In this document: piece by piece, positions 44,284 through 52,680 of the stretch
Layout of the letters: every line of letters starts with the position of its first letter
How positions within the stretch are numbered: the stretch's first letter is position 1
NCBI RefSeq assembly: GCF_000685015.1
Contig: NZ_BAYA01000005.1
Span: 186,001-250,000 of the forward strand
Reading direction: 5' to 3'
From: Paraburkholderia bannensis NBRC 103871
Lineage (GTDB): Bacteria; Pseudomonadota; Gammaproteobacteria; Burkholderiales; Burkholderiaceae
Length of the DNA: 64,000 nucleotides
Made by a program: the position numbers and the translations under genes
Notes under the pieces: generated by a model
Database searches by the model: none
The model's input: the letters and a program-made list of their open reading frames with translations, nothing else
Told to the model about the DNA's origin: nothing

Positions 44284-45108
44284 ATGAACCGCTGGATCGC
44301 CACCCTGCCGATGTACAACGTCACGCCACAGCACGACGCGCTGTGGCGTGCGTTGCTGCGCGATACGCTCGACATCTACGCGCAGGCAGGCGGCACGCGC
44401 GCGGTGGATGTGCCCGACACGCCTCCCGACAACCTGCTCGAACTCTGGCGCCGCCCTGACCTGCTGCTTTCGCAGACCTGCGGCTTCCCGTATCGCATGC
44501 TGGGCATCGCGCATCGCGTGCAACTGCTCGCCACGCCCGCCTTCGACGCCGAGGGTTGCGAAGGCGCGTTCTATCGCAGCGCGCTGGTGGTATCGGCACG
44601 CGCCTGGGACGCCGGCGCCGTGTCGATTGCCGCGTGCCGTGGCTTGCGCGCCGCCTGCAACGGCCCCGATTCGCATAGCGGCATGAACGCGTTGCGCCAT
44701 GCCGTAGCGCCCCATGCACAAGCGGGCCGCTTTTTCTCGTCGGTCGCGTGGGTCGGCTCGCATCTCAACGCGTTGCGCGCGCTGGGCGCGGGCGAAGCGG
44801 AGGTGGCGGCCATCGATTGCGTGACGCTCGCCTATGTGCGCGATGCGCGGCCCGAATGGCTGCACGGCCTGCACACGATCGGCATGAGCGCAGCCGCTCC
44901 TGGCCTGCCCTTCATCGCCTCTCGCACGTTGCCGGAGCAACAGGCGGCGTGGCTGCGCGATGCGCTAGATAAGGCCTGTGCCGCCGATACCCAGCGCGCC
45001 CGCACGCTGTGCCTGCGTGGCTTCGTGCGCCTCACGCCCGCCGATTACGCCAGCATCGAACACTTTGCCGATGAAGCCCGCGCGCTCGGCTATCCAGAAC
45101 TTTCGTGA
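44284..45108 (+). CDS. PhnD-like substrate-binding protein without signal peptide
   Basis: 274 aa with PhnD/SsuA/transferrin-fold features: LPMYNVTPQHDALWRAL, DLLLSQTCGFPYRM (anion-binding turn), CNGPDSHSGMNALRHAV and GSHLNALRALGAGEAEVAAIDCV. Unlike true ABC binding proteins it begins MNRWIATLPMYN with no export signal, so it is probably cytoplasmic and may serve a regulatory or enzymatic role. No ABC partner adjoins it. Confidence 0.85.
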   Translation: MNRWIATLPMYNVTPQHDALWRALLRDTLDIYAQAGGTRAVDVPDTPPDNLLELWRRPDLLLSQTCGFPYRMLGIAHRVQLLATPAFDAEGCEGAFYRSALVVSARAWDAGAVSIAACRGLRAACNGPDSHSGMNALRHAVAPHAQAGRFFSSVAWVGSHLNALRALGAGEAEVAAIDCVTLAYVRDARPEWLHGLHTIGMSAAAPGLPFIASRTLPEQQAAWLRDALDKACAADTQRARTLCLRGFVRLTPADYASIEHFADEARALGYPELS

Positions 45109-45157
45109 GCATTCACGAACACGCTTCGACGCAGTATAAGAACGCGCCACGCGCGGC

Positions 45158-45183
45158 TCCAATAACGAATCGGCAGATCGATA
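45158..45183. promoter_or_regulatory. Candidate sulfur-regulon operator before the sulfate-binding gene
   Basis: CCAATAACG followed by GGCAGATCGATAT. The first part matches the complement of 38814-38822, the second recurs exactly at 47756-47768. Another GATCGATAT is at 45258-45266. A common sulfur regulator is inferred. Confidence 0.45.
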
Positions 45184-45353
45184 TGACCGGCAGGCGCGCA
45201 AGCCCGCCACGAGGCGCTTAGCCGCCCTATATCGCCATTCCTGAAAAGCAACGCAGCGATCGATATAAGGCGCGCGCGAGCGCTCGATAGAATGGAACGC
45301 CAGCGCGGCGCTGCCGCCATTTCATCGAACAGACCATTCAATCGGGGATCACC

Positions 45354-46373
45354 ATGACAGCAACCGGGCGCGCCGTGCGCCTTATCGGCGCGGGTATCGT
45401 CGTCGGCTCGGCTATGGCCGCGCCGCTCGCTCATGCGGATGTTTCGCTGCTCAACGTTTCGTACGACGTCACGCGCGAACTCTATAAGGACATCGACGCG
45501 AGCTTTATCGCCGATTACAAGCAAAAGAGCGGCGAAACAGTGGCGATCCGCCAGTCGCACGGCGCGTCGAGCGCCCAGGCACTGTCGGTGCTGCAAGGCT
45601 TGCAGGCCGACGTCGTGACCATGAACCAGCCCAACGATATCGACCTGCTCGCCGAACGCGGCCAGCTCGTGCCCGCCGACTGGCGCGCGCGCCTGCCCGA
45701 TGCGAGCGCGCCCTACACGACGACGATGGTATTTCTCGTGCGCAAGGGCAATCCGAAGCACATCAAGGACTGGGACGACCTGGCCAAACCCGGCGTGCAG
45801 GTCGTGATCGCGAACCCGAAGACCTCGGGCAATGGCCGCTATGCGTATCTGGCCGCATGGGGCTATCGCAAGCTGCAAGGCGCAAGCGACGCGCAGGCAC
45901 TCGATTTCGAGCGCGCGCTGCTCAAGAACGTGCCGGTGCTCGACGCAGGCGGTCGCGGCGCGACCACCACGTTCACGCAACGCGGCATCGGCGACGTGCT
46001 CGTCACGTTCGAAAACGAGGTCGGGCTGATCGAAGCGGGTGCGAATGCTCAGGATTTCGAAGCGGTTTATCCGTCGGTGAGCCTGCTGGCCGAACCGCCG
46101 GTCGCGGTCGTCGACAAGGTCGTGGACAAGCGCGGCACGCGCAAGGAAGCGCAGGCCTACCTCACGTATCTGTATACGCCCGCCGCGCAGGAGATCATCG
46201 CGCAGCACCACCTGCGTCCCCGCGACAAGGCAGTGCTCGCAAAGCACGCCGACGAATTCAAGCCGCTCAAGACCTTCACGGTCGAACAGGTTTTTGGCAG
46301 TTGGCAGAAAGCGCAGGCTGCGCATTTCGCCGATGGCGGCACCTTCGACCAGATTTACGCGGATCGCAAGTAG
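45354..46373 (+). CDS. Sulfate ABC transporter substrate-binding protein
   Basis: 339 aa, Sbp/CysP family. Signal peptide ends near PLAHADV (about residue 29). Landmarks: LLNVSYDVTRELYKDIDASF, QSHGASSAQALSVLQGLQAD (sulfate oxyanion loop) and NPKTSGNGRYAYLAAWGY. Binds sulfate or thiosulfate in the periplasm and feeds CysTWA encoded elsewhere. No permease follows; a strong terminator does, so it is a solitary gene. Its upstream region carries the shared sulfur element. Confidence 0.94.
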   Translation: MTATGRAVRLIGAGIVVGSAMAAPLAHADVSLLNVSYDVTRELYKDIDASFIADYKQKSGETVAIRQSHGASSAQALSVLQGLQADVVTMNQPNDIDLLAERGQLVPADWRARLPDASAPYTTTMVFLVRKGNPKHIKDWDDLAKPGVQVVIANPKTSGNGRYAYLAAWGYRKLQGASDAQALDFERALLKNVPVLDAGGRGATTTFTQRGIGDVLVTFENEVGLIEAGANAQDFEAVYPSVSLLAEPPVAVVDKVVDKRGTRKEAQAYLTYLYTPAAQEIIAQHHLRPRDKAVLAKHADEFKPLKTFTVEQVFGSWQKAQAAHFADGGTFDQIYADRK

Positions 46374-46392
46374 CCCGCGTGAATCATGAATA

Positions 46393-46434
46393 AAGCGGGG
46401 CGAGTGCTTTGGCACCCGCCCCGCTTCTGCTTTT
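46393..46434. terminator. Bidirectional Rho-independent terminator
   Basis: AAGCGGGGCG-A-GTGC, loop TTTG, GCAC-C-CGCCCCGCTT: a 14-bp stem with one internal mismatch, then TTCTGCTTTT. On the other strand it is followed by TTTATTC. It separates the convergent sulfate-binding and SfnB-type genes and probably serves both. Confidence 0.88.
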
Positions 46435-46455
46435 ACCGGCTCTTTTCAATCGCGT

Positions 46456-47685
46456 TCAGTTCCACGCGTGCCGTGCAGGCTTCGCGCCGTTCAGATAGTA
46501 ATTGCCTACGAGGTGATACTTCCAGCGCACCGGATCATGCAGCGTATGCGTGCGCGCGTTGCGCCAGTGGCGGTCGAGGTTGTGCGTGGCAAGCGTCGAT
46601 TGCGTGCCCGCCAGCTCGAAGAGTTTCTCGCCTGCCAGCAGCGCCGCTTCGGTCGTCAGCACCTTCGCTTCGCCCACGGCCACGGACGCGCGCGCGACGT
46701 CGTCCTCGCTGACCACATCCTGCGCGGCGATCTCGTCGAGCACCTTCGCCGAGCGTTCAAGCAGCGCCTCGGCGGCATGCAACTGGATGACCAGCCGGCC
46801 GATTTCCCGCACCGTCAACGGATCTTCGCTCGCACGCTCGACGCCGCTATCGACCCAGGGCCGCGCGCGCTCGCGCACGAAAGCGAGCGTATCGTCGATG
46901 GCCGCTTTGGCAATCCCCGCGTCGATAGCCGCCTGGATGATCTGCGAAACCGGGCCGTTGAGCGTGGGCTGATCCGAAACCTGATACGCGGGCAGCACAT
47001 GCGATGCGCTCACGCGCACGTTGTCCAGCGTGACCGTGCCGCTCGCCGTGGTGCGCTGGCCGAAGCCTGACCAGTCGTCGGTGATCGTCAGGCCCTGCGT
47101 GCCTTGCGGAATATAAGCGAGCCAGCCGCGGCGCGTCTCGTCGAGCCCGAGCACCGGCACATAGTGCGCGAACAGCGCGCCCGTCGAATAGAACTTGGTG
47201 CCGTCCACCACGTAATCGTCGCCCTCCTGGCGCACGCGCGTTTTCAGGTCGAGCACGTTTTTCGTGCCCTTTTCCGAAAAGCCATTGCCAAAACGCTTGC
47301 CTGCCAGCACCTCGGAGAAGAAGAAGCGCTTCTGCTGTTCCGTGCCCGTGAGCGCGATCACGTCGACCAGGCCGAAGTGGTTCTGCGGCAGTTGGCCAAG
47401 CGACGGATCGGCGGCGGAGATCAGCTTGACGACCTCGGTAAGCGTCACGAACGACGCGCCCGCGCCGCCATAGGCCTTCGGCACCGTGATGCCCCACAGC
47501 CCCGATTGCGAGAACCATTCGATCTCCTCGCGCGGCAGACGCCGCTCGCGATCGCGTTCCGCCGCGCCTTCGGCGAGACGCGCGGCAAGCTCGCGGGCGA
47601 CGGCGATGGCCTCGTCATCGTTTGCGATCACGCGCACGCTCACTCCTGCGCCCGCGCGCTGTCCCTGCTCACCGGTCTCTGCCAT
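46456..47685 (-). CDS. SfnB-type sulfur acquisition oxidoreductase (acyl-CoA dehydrogenase fold)
   Basis: 409 aa. Motifs: NGFSEKGTKNVLDLKTRV, TKFYSTGALFAHYVPV, DDWSGFGQRTTASGTV, and the C-terminal DRHWRNARTHTLHDP shared with the 38962-40209 protein. SfnB proteins convert dimethylsulfone or related compounds with reduced flavin. ATG 47685 follows GGAGAAAAG; the longer upstream frame lacks support. Divergent from an MFS transporter with the GGCAGATCGATAT element between them. Confidence 0.91.
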   Translation of the reverse strand: MAETGEQGQRAGAGVSVRVIANDDEAIAVARELAARLAEGAAERDRERRLPREEIEWFSQSGLWGITVPKAYGGAGASFVTLTEVVKLISAADPSLGQLPQNHFGLVDVIALTGTEQQKRFFFSEVLAGKRFGNGFSEKGTKNVLDLKTRVRQEGDDYVVDGTKFYSTGALFAHYVPVLGLDETRRGWLAYIPQGTQGLTITDDWSGFGQRTTASGTVTLDNVRVSASHVLPAYQVSDQPTLNGPVSQIIQAAIDAGIAKAAIDDTLAFVRERARPWVDSGVERASEDPLTVREIGRLVIQLHAAEALLERSAKVLDEIAAQDVVSEDDVARASVAVGEAKVLTTEAALLAGEKLFELAGTQSTLATHNLDRHWRNARTHTLHDPVRWKYHLVGNYYLNGAKPARHAWN

Positions 47686-47755
47686 GACTTTTCTCCGCAA
47701 TAAGGTAGGTGCGGACAATCTAGCAATGAACCCGACGCGCGCCAAACGAGCGATT

Positions 47756-47768
47756 GGCAGATCGATAT
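47756..47768. promoter_or_regulatory. Copy of the GGCAGATCGATAT sulfur element
   Basis: Exact 13-nt match to 45171-45183, 71 nt upstream of the SfnB-type start and 73 nt before the divergent MFS start. A shared regulator site is plausible. Confidence 0.45.
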
Positions 47769-47840
47769 TCCATGGCGTGGCACGTTGCAGCGGTTATATT
47801 CGTGTTTTCGCGGATATTCACGAAAACGCGCACGCAGCAC

Positions 47841-49241
47841 ATGACCAGCAAGCCCATGCACGAGCATCAATCCCAACAAGCGAACACACGCATCGACGCG
47901 CGCATCTGGAAGGTCGTCGGCGTTGTCGCGATCGGCTCGTTCATGGCGCAGATGGATTCGACGCTCGTGAACGTGTCGCTTTCGACGATCGGCCACGCGC
48001 TCGGCGCGCCCATTGCGACGACGCAGTGGATCGTGAGCGGCTACCTGCTCGCGATGGCGCTGATGCTGCCGCTCAACGGCTGGCTCGTGGATCGCGTGGG
48101 CGCGAAGCGCCTCTATCTGTTTTGTTTCGCCGCGTTCACCTGCGCTTCGGTGCTGTGCGGCACGGCACGCAGCATCGAGGCGCTGACCGCCGCCCGGCTG
48201 TTGCAGGGGCTCGTGGCCGGCGTGCTGGCGCCCATGGCGCAAATGATGATCGGTCGCGTGGGCGGCCAGAACATGCAGCGCGTGATGGGCTATGCGACCT
48301 TGCCCATCCTGCTCGGGCCGATTGTCGGGCCGGTGCTGGCCGGATCGATCCTTGCACACGCAACGTGGCCGTGGCTCTTTTTTGTGAACCTTCCCATCGG
48401 CGCACTCGGCTTGGTGCTTGCGGCGCGGATATTGCCGCGCGATGCCGCGCCCGCGCACGCACGGCCATTCGACCTGCTGGGTTTCGCCTTGATTTCGCCG
48501 GGCCTTGTCGCGCTGGTCTATGGTTTGCAGAGCAGCGTCCTGTGCTTTTGCGCAGGTGTCGCGCTGCTTGCGGCTTTCGTGCTTCACGCCCGCAACAAAG
48601 GCGAAAGCGCGTTGATCGACGTGCGGATCTTTCAGGAGCGCAGCTTGCGCGTCGCCGCCCTCGCGCAATGCTTCGCCAACGGCATCCTGTTCGGCCGGCA
48701 GCTTGCTGTGCCGCTTTTCCTGATCGCCGGATGCGGATTGAGCGCGGCACACGCGGGCGGGCTCGTCGCAATCATCGGTGTCGGCATGATGATTTCGTTC
48801 GCATTCCTTGGCTTTTTGACCGATCGCTTTGGCTGCCGCCCGGTTGCAGCAGGCGGCGCAATGCTGGCGCTGCTGGGCACGCTGGCGTTCGTGTGGATGA
48901 CGCTGGGCGCGTATTCGCCCGTTCTGGCCGCCGCGAGCCTCTTTGCAGCGGGCCTGGGGCAAGGCACGATCAGCGTTCCGTCGATCGCTGCGGCCTATGC
49001 TTCGCTGCCGAAGGCGAAACTGCCCGTGGCCAATACCGCGCTCAATATCGCGCAGCGCATTGGCGGCCCCTTCGCGACGACGCTGGTTTCAATGGCCCTT
49101 GCCATGACGACGGCACACGCATCGAGCCCGCACGCCCATCCCTATCTGGCCGCATTCATCGTGCTCGCGCTGCTGCACGGCTTGTGCCTCGCCTCGACAT
49201 TGAAACTGCCCATGCGGATCGGGCAAGCAACGTCACGCTGA
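47841..49241 (+). CDS. DHA2/EmrB-type MFS transporter
   Basis: 466 aa with about 14 helices. Helix 1 has AQMDSTLVNVSLSTI and the motif-A loop GWLVDRVGAKRLYL, as in drug-export MFS proteins; PTLPILLGPIVGPVLAG-like helix 5 region ATLPILLGPIVGPVLAGS follows. ATG 47841 (MTSKPMHEH) is chosen; ATG 47856 is an alternative. Divergent from the SfnB-type gene and may export or import a related compound, but that is inference. Confidence 0.91.
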   Translation: MTSKPMHEHQSQQANTRIDARIWKVVGVVAIGSFMAQMDSTLVNVSLSTIGHALGAPIATTQWIVSGYLLAMALMLPLNGWLVDRVGAKRLYLFCFAAFTCASVLCGTARSIEALTAARLLQGLVAGVLAPMAQMMIGRVGGQNMQRVMGYATLPILLGPIVGPVLAGSILAHATWPWLFFVNLPIGALGLVLAARILPRDAAPAHARPFDLLGFALISPGLVALVYGLQSSVLCFCAGVALLAAFVLHARNKGESALIDVRIFQERSLRVAALAQCFANGILFGRQLAVPLFLIAGCGLSAAHAGGLVAIIGVGMMISFAFLGFLTDRFGCRPVAAGGAMLALLGTLAFVWMTLGAYSPVLAAASLFAAGLGQGTISVPSIAAAYASLPKAKLPVANTALNIAQRIGGPFATTLVSMALAMTTAHASSPHAHPYLAAFIVLALLHGLCLASTLKLPMRIGQATSR

Positions 49242-49269
49242 CGCTTTCCGCTTGTAAAACAGGGGTTTG

Positions 49270-49296
49270 CCACGCACTCGGGTTAGGAGTGCGTGG
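49270..49296. terminator. Hairpin after the MFS gene
   Basis: CCACGCACTC-GGGTTAG-GAGTGCGTGG, a perfect 10-bp stem 28 nt after the MFS stop. The 3' side TTGAAAG is only weakly T-rich, so it may be a weak terminator or a processing hairpin. Confidence 0.5.
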
Positions 49297-49537
49297 TTGA
49301 AAGTGGGTGGCCGGGACTGGCGGTTAGTTGCAATACAACACGGAACAGGCCCACGCGGAAAGCACAACGTAAGCAAAATATCGCCTGGCGAATGTCACCC
49401 GCCTATGCCACGCCAATTCAATCTGTATGCACACATCGCGCGCAATGCGCCGCGTAAGGCTTCGCGCGTCACCGCTTACAGGCGATAATCGACGCCAGGC
49501 AATCGATTCAAATGCGGACTTGAACAGCGGAGAAGGA

Positions 49538-50779
49538 ATGAGCAAGCAAGGCTTCACCACCAGCATCGTTCACGGCGACAGGATCTCGGGCAGCGAGCAC
49601 GGCGGCGTGCGCCAGCCGATCCATACGTCGGTGCAATATGGTTTCGAGCGCGTCGAAGATCTGATCGGCGTGTTTCAGGGCACGAAAAAAGGCGGCTTCA
49701 ACTACGCGCGCCAGGGCACGCCCACGACGGCCGCGCTGGAACGCAAGATCACGAGCCTGGAAGAAGGCGTCGGCTCGATCTGCTTCAGCACCGGCATGGC
49801 CGCCATCACGGCGACGTTCCTCACGCTGCTGCGCGCGGGCGACCATCTGGTGTCGAGCCGTTACGTGTTCGGCAACACGAACAGCCTGTTTGGCACGCTG
49901 CGCACGCTCGGCGTCGAAGTCACGACCGTGGACGCCTGCGATGCCGAAAACGTAAAGAACGCGATTCGCCCGAACACGCGCATGGTGTTCGTCGAAACCA
50001 TCGCGAATCCGGGCACGCAGGTTCCCGACCTGCAAGGCATTGGCGACATCTGCCGCGAACACGGCATCGCCTATGTGGTGGACAACACGATCACTTCCGC
50101 GGCGCTGTTCAAGCCGAAGGCGGTCGGCGCCAGCCTCGTCGTCAATTCGCTGACCAAGACGATCGCCGGGCACGGCGCGGCGCTGGGCGGCGCGGTCAGC
50201 GACACCGGCCTGTTCGACTGGAGCGCTTACCCGAACATCGCCGACGACTATCGCCGTTCCGCGGCGAAAGATCAGGGCCTGCTGCAGATCCGCAAGAAGG
50301 GCCTGCGCGATATGGGCGCGGCGCTGTCGTCCGAGCAGGCGCACTCGATTGCGCTGGGCGCGGAAACCCTCGCATTGCGCGTGAAGCAGAGCAGCGACAA
50401 TGCGCTCGCGCTCGCGCAGTTCCTGGAAGGGCACGAGGCCATCGGCAAGGTGTTTTATCCCGGTTTGAAGAGCCACCCGCAATACGAGGTCGCACAGAAG
50501 CTGTTCAAGGGCGCGTCGTGGCTGCTGTCGTTCGAACTGCTCAAAACCGAACGCATGATCGACGTCGTCAACGCGCTGCAATTGCCGATCAAGGCAACCG
50601 GCCTTGGCGATACGCGCACGCTCATCATTCCCGTCGCACCGACGATCTTCTACGAAGCGGGCGCGGAAACCCGCAAGGCAATGGGCATTTCCGACGGGAT
50701 GCTGCGTCTGTCGGCAGGCATTGAAGATATCGACGACCTGATCGCGGACTTCGCGCAGGCGCTCAAGCTGGCTGCGTAA
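49538..50779 (+). CDS. Cystathionine gamma-synthase family PLP enzyme
   Basis: 413 aa, Cys/Met metabolism PLP-dependent fold. The Schiff-base lysine is Lys207 in NSLTKTIAGHG; RQGTPTTAALERKITSLEEG and FSTGMAAITATF form the PLP phosphate and active-site region, and DNTITSAAL contains the pyridine-binding Asp. Probably makes or breaks a C-S bond in methionine or cysteine metabolism; whether it is a synthase or lyase cannot be told. ATG 49538 has GGAGAAGGA. The GxGxxxGGA pattern after the lysine suits the family. Monocistronic, followed by a hairpin. Confidence 0.92.
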   Translation: MSKQGFTTSIVHGDRISGSEHGGVRQPIHTSVQYGFERVEDLIGVFQGTKKGGFNYARQGTPTTAALERKITSLEEGVGSICFSTGMAAITATFLTLLRAGDHLVSSRYVFGNTNSLFGTLRTLGVEVTTVDACDAENVKNAIRPNTRMVFVETIANPGTQVPDLQGIGDICREHGIAYVVDNTITSAALFKPKAVGASLVVNSLTKTIAGHGAALGGAVSDTGLFDWSAYPNIADDYRRSAAKDQGLLQIRKKGLRDMGAALSSEQAHSIALGAETLALRVKQSSDNALALAQFLEGHEAIGKVFYPGLKSHPQYEVAQKLFKGASWLLSFELLKTERMIDVVNALQLPIKATGLGDTRTLIIPVAPTIFYEAGAETRKAMGISDGMLRLSAGIEDIDDLIADFAQALKLAA

Positions 50780-50809
50780 CGCTGAGTCGTAGTTTTCGCG
50801 TTGTTTTCA

Positions 50810-50841
50810 AATTCCGGCCCGACGCCGCTCGGGCTGGAATT
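50810..50841 (+). terminator. Large hairpin after the PLP-enzyme gene
   Basis: AATTCCGGCCCGA-CGCCGC-TCGGGCTGGAATT, a 13-bp stem with one mismatch, 31 nt after the stop codon. No T run follows (CACCACCC), so if it terminates it may need other factors. Confidence 0.45.
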
Positions 50842-51038
50842 CACCACCCGCCTCCTCGCAAACGCGAGCACCGATTTCCCCCTCACGCCTTCATCGCCCG
50901 CAAACGCCCGCCAGTCGGCGCATTGCGAGTGCTACACAGCACGCCGCAATGCGAGTATTCGAATGCGCGCGCAACTCTTATTCTGTTCTCACTGAAGGCA
51001 CGGCATGGTGCCGCTGCCACTGCACATGGGACAGAACA

Positions 51039-51458
51039 ATGAGCGACGCAACGCAACCGATCATTCAGGCCATGAAACTCAATCATCTGAGTTTCCCGTC
51101 GGCCGATACCGAAGCCACCGCGGCTTTCTTCGAGCACTACCTGGGTTTCACCATCGCAGGCACATGGGAGCGCTCGTATATTCTCAAGCGTCCCGGCTAT
51201 GACGTCGTGATCGATTACGCGGGCCCGGACGCGCCCGAGTGGCCGACAAACTTTCACCTGGGCTTTGAATTGCCGGATCTCGAAGCCGTGCAGGCGCTTT
51301 ATGTGCGCTTCAAGGCCGAAGGCGTACAAATGGAAACGGAGATATTCAATAACGGACGCGGCTCGCGCTTTTTCTGTCGTGCGCCAGGCGGCGTGATGTT
51401 CGAAATGAATACGCGCCGCGACGCCGCGCAACAATATCAAGGTACGTTCGACAATTGA
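51039..51458 (+). CDS. VOC-family (glyoxalase fold) protein
   Basis: 139 aa with two beta-alpha-beta-beta-beta modules. Metal ligands are suggested by the His in LNHLSFPSADT, the His in NFHLGFELPD and the Glu in MFEMNTR, as in vicinal-oxygen-chelate enzymes. ATG 51039 is chosen; ATG 51072 (MKLNHLS) is equally close to the domain. Substrate unknown: could be a lyase, dioxygenase or resistance protein. Confidence 0.88.
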   Translation: MSDATQPIIQAMKLNHLSFPSADTEATAAFFEHYLGFTIAGTWERSYILKRPGYDVVIDYAGPDAPEWPTNFHLGFELPDLEAVQALYVRFKAEGVQMETEIFNNGRGSRFFCRAPGGVMFEMNTRRDAAQQYQGTFDN

Positions 51459-51519
51459 GCGGCATGCCCGCAAGGGCATTGCCGGAAAATGATTTCTTGA
51501 AGCAGGAAATAAGGATCGG

Positions 51520-52257
51520 TTATTCGATCTCGCTGTCGCCCGCATCCGCTTCCGGCACGAACATATATCCGCGCGTGCGCACGGTTTGAATCACGCGTGG
51601 CTGTTCGGGATTGACTTCGACAATACGCCGCAGCCGCAGGATCGCAACATAGATGCTGCGCGTACACGAGCTGCCGCTACGCGATTCGAGCAGGCGCACC
51701 AGCGCCTCGCGGCTGATGACCTGCATGGGACGGGAAGCCAGGTGCGCGAGTATCAGGATCTCGCTCTCGCCGATTTTCACGGGCGCGCCATCTTTCAGCA
51801 GGCTTTGGCGCGAAAGCGTGAGTTCGAAACGCCCAAACTGGATACGGTCGAGCGCGGGCCCGACCGGGCGTGTGCTCTGCGCGCCGCCAAAGCGCAGCAC
51901 CGCGTGAATGCGCGCCAGCAATTCGCGCGGCAAGAACGGTTTGCCGACGTAATCGTCCGCGCCCATTTCAAGGCCGATGATGCGCTCGGTTTCATCGGCG
52001 AGCGCGGTGAGCATGATGACGGGCGTGTTCTTGTCGTGCTCGCGCAGGCGGCGCAAAGCCGTGAGGCCGTCCACGCGCGGCAGCATGAGATCGAGCACGA
52101 CAATAGAAGGACGCAGGTTCTCGATCGCGCTGTCCAGATGCTCGGCGCTATGAACCGCCGTGAATCGCACGCCGCGCGACGCAAAGAAACTGCCTAATAG
52201 CTGGCAAGCGATTTCGTCGTCGTCGACATGCAGGACGTGGAGGTCGGACTTTTGCAT
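51520..52257 (-). CDS. Orphan OmpR-family response regulator
   Basis: 245 aa. Receiver domain with acidic DDD near residue 12, phospho-acceptor Asp56 (VVLDLMLP), Thr in MLTAL and Lys in GKPFLPRE; OmpR-type winged helix at about 135-232 (SREALVRLLESRSG, VQTVRTRGYMF). ATG 52257 chosen; ATG 52275 also possible. No sensor kinase gene adjoins it, so the partner must be elsewhere. Confidence 0.9.
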   Translation of the reverse strand: MQKSDLHVLHVDDDEIACQLLGSFFASRGVRFTAVHSAEHLDSAIENLRPSIVVLDLMLPRVDGLTALRRLREHDKNTPVIMLTALADETERIIGLEMGADDYVGKPFLPRELLARIHAVLRFGGAQSTRPVGPALDRIQFGRFELTLSRQSLLKDGAPVKIGESEILILAHLASRPMQVISREALVRLLESRSGSSCTRSIYVAILRLRRIVEVNPEQPRVIQTVRTRGYMFVPEADAGDSEIE

Positions 52258-52394
52258 AGGCGCGCAATATTGCATGAAGCAAGCAGGCTCAAAGACAATC
52301 GAAAGTCAGATGATGCGACAAACAACGTCACACAGGCTTACTGATTATTTCCGCGTCTTTCTTCCCTGTTCGCGCCCCGTGAGCGCAAGGGCGC

Positions 52395-52571
52395 TCAGTG
52401 GCACGCCAACGCGCAATAGATGGCCGAGACCGTGGCCGTCACGCCAACGCCGGCGCCTAGCGCGATATTACCCAGCGTCGTTGCACACCCCTGGAGCAAA
52501 ACCATGCTGGCCAGCGCGCAGGCGGCAATCGTCATGCGCGCCATGCGGTCGATCTTGAAGCCGGAACTCAT
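52395..52571 (-). CDS. Small lipoprotein
   Basis: 58 aa. Lipobox LLQGC at Cys29 follows a typical basic-hydrophobic leader (MTIAACALASMV); the mature part ATTLGNIALGAGVGVTATVS is Gly/Ala-rich and ends in CALACH. A glycine-zipper-like membrane insert is likely. AAGG lies upstream of ATG 52571. Function unknown. Lies between the response regulator and the FUSC transporter, same strand. Confidence 0.75.
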   Translation of the reverse strand: MSSGFKIDRMARMTIAACALASMVLLQGCATTLGNIALGAGVGVTATVSAIYCALACH

Positions 52572-52680
52572 TGAAAATGCCTTACGCGAACCATTCAAAT
52601 ATCGCGCGCATTTTCCCATGAATCCCCAGCGACTCCCACGCCTGGTCTTCCATCGCGCATTACCGTTCCTTTCCCTCGAT

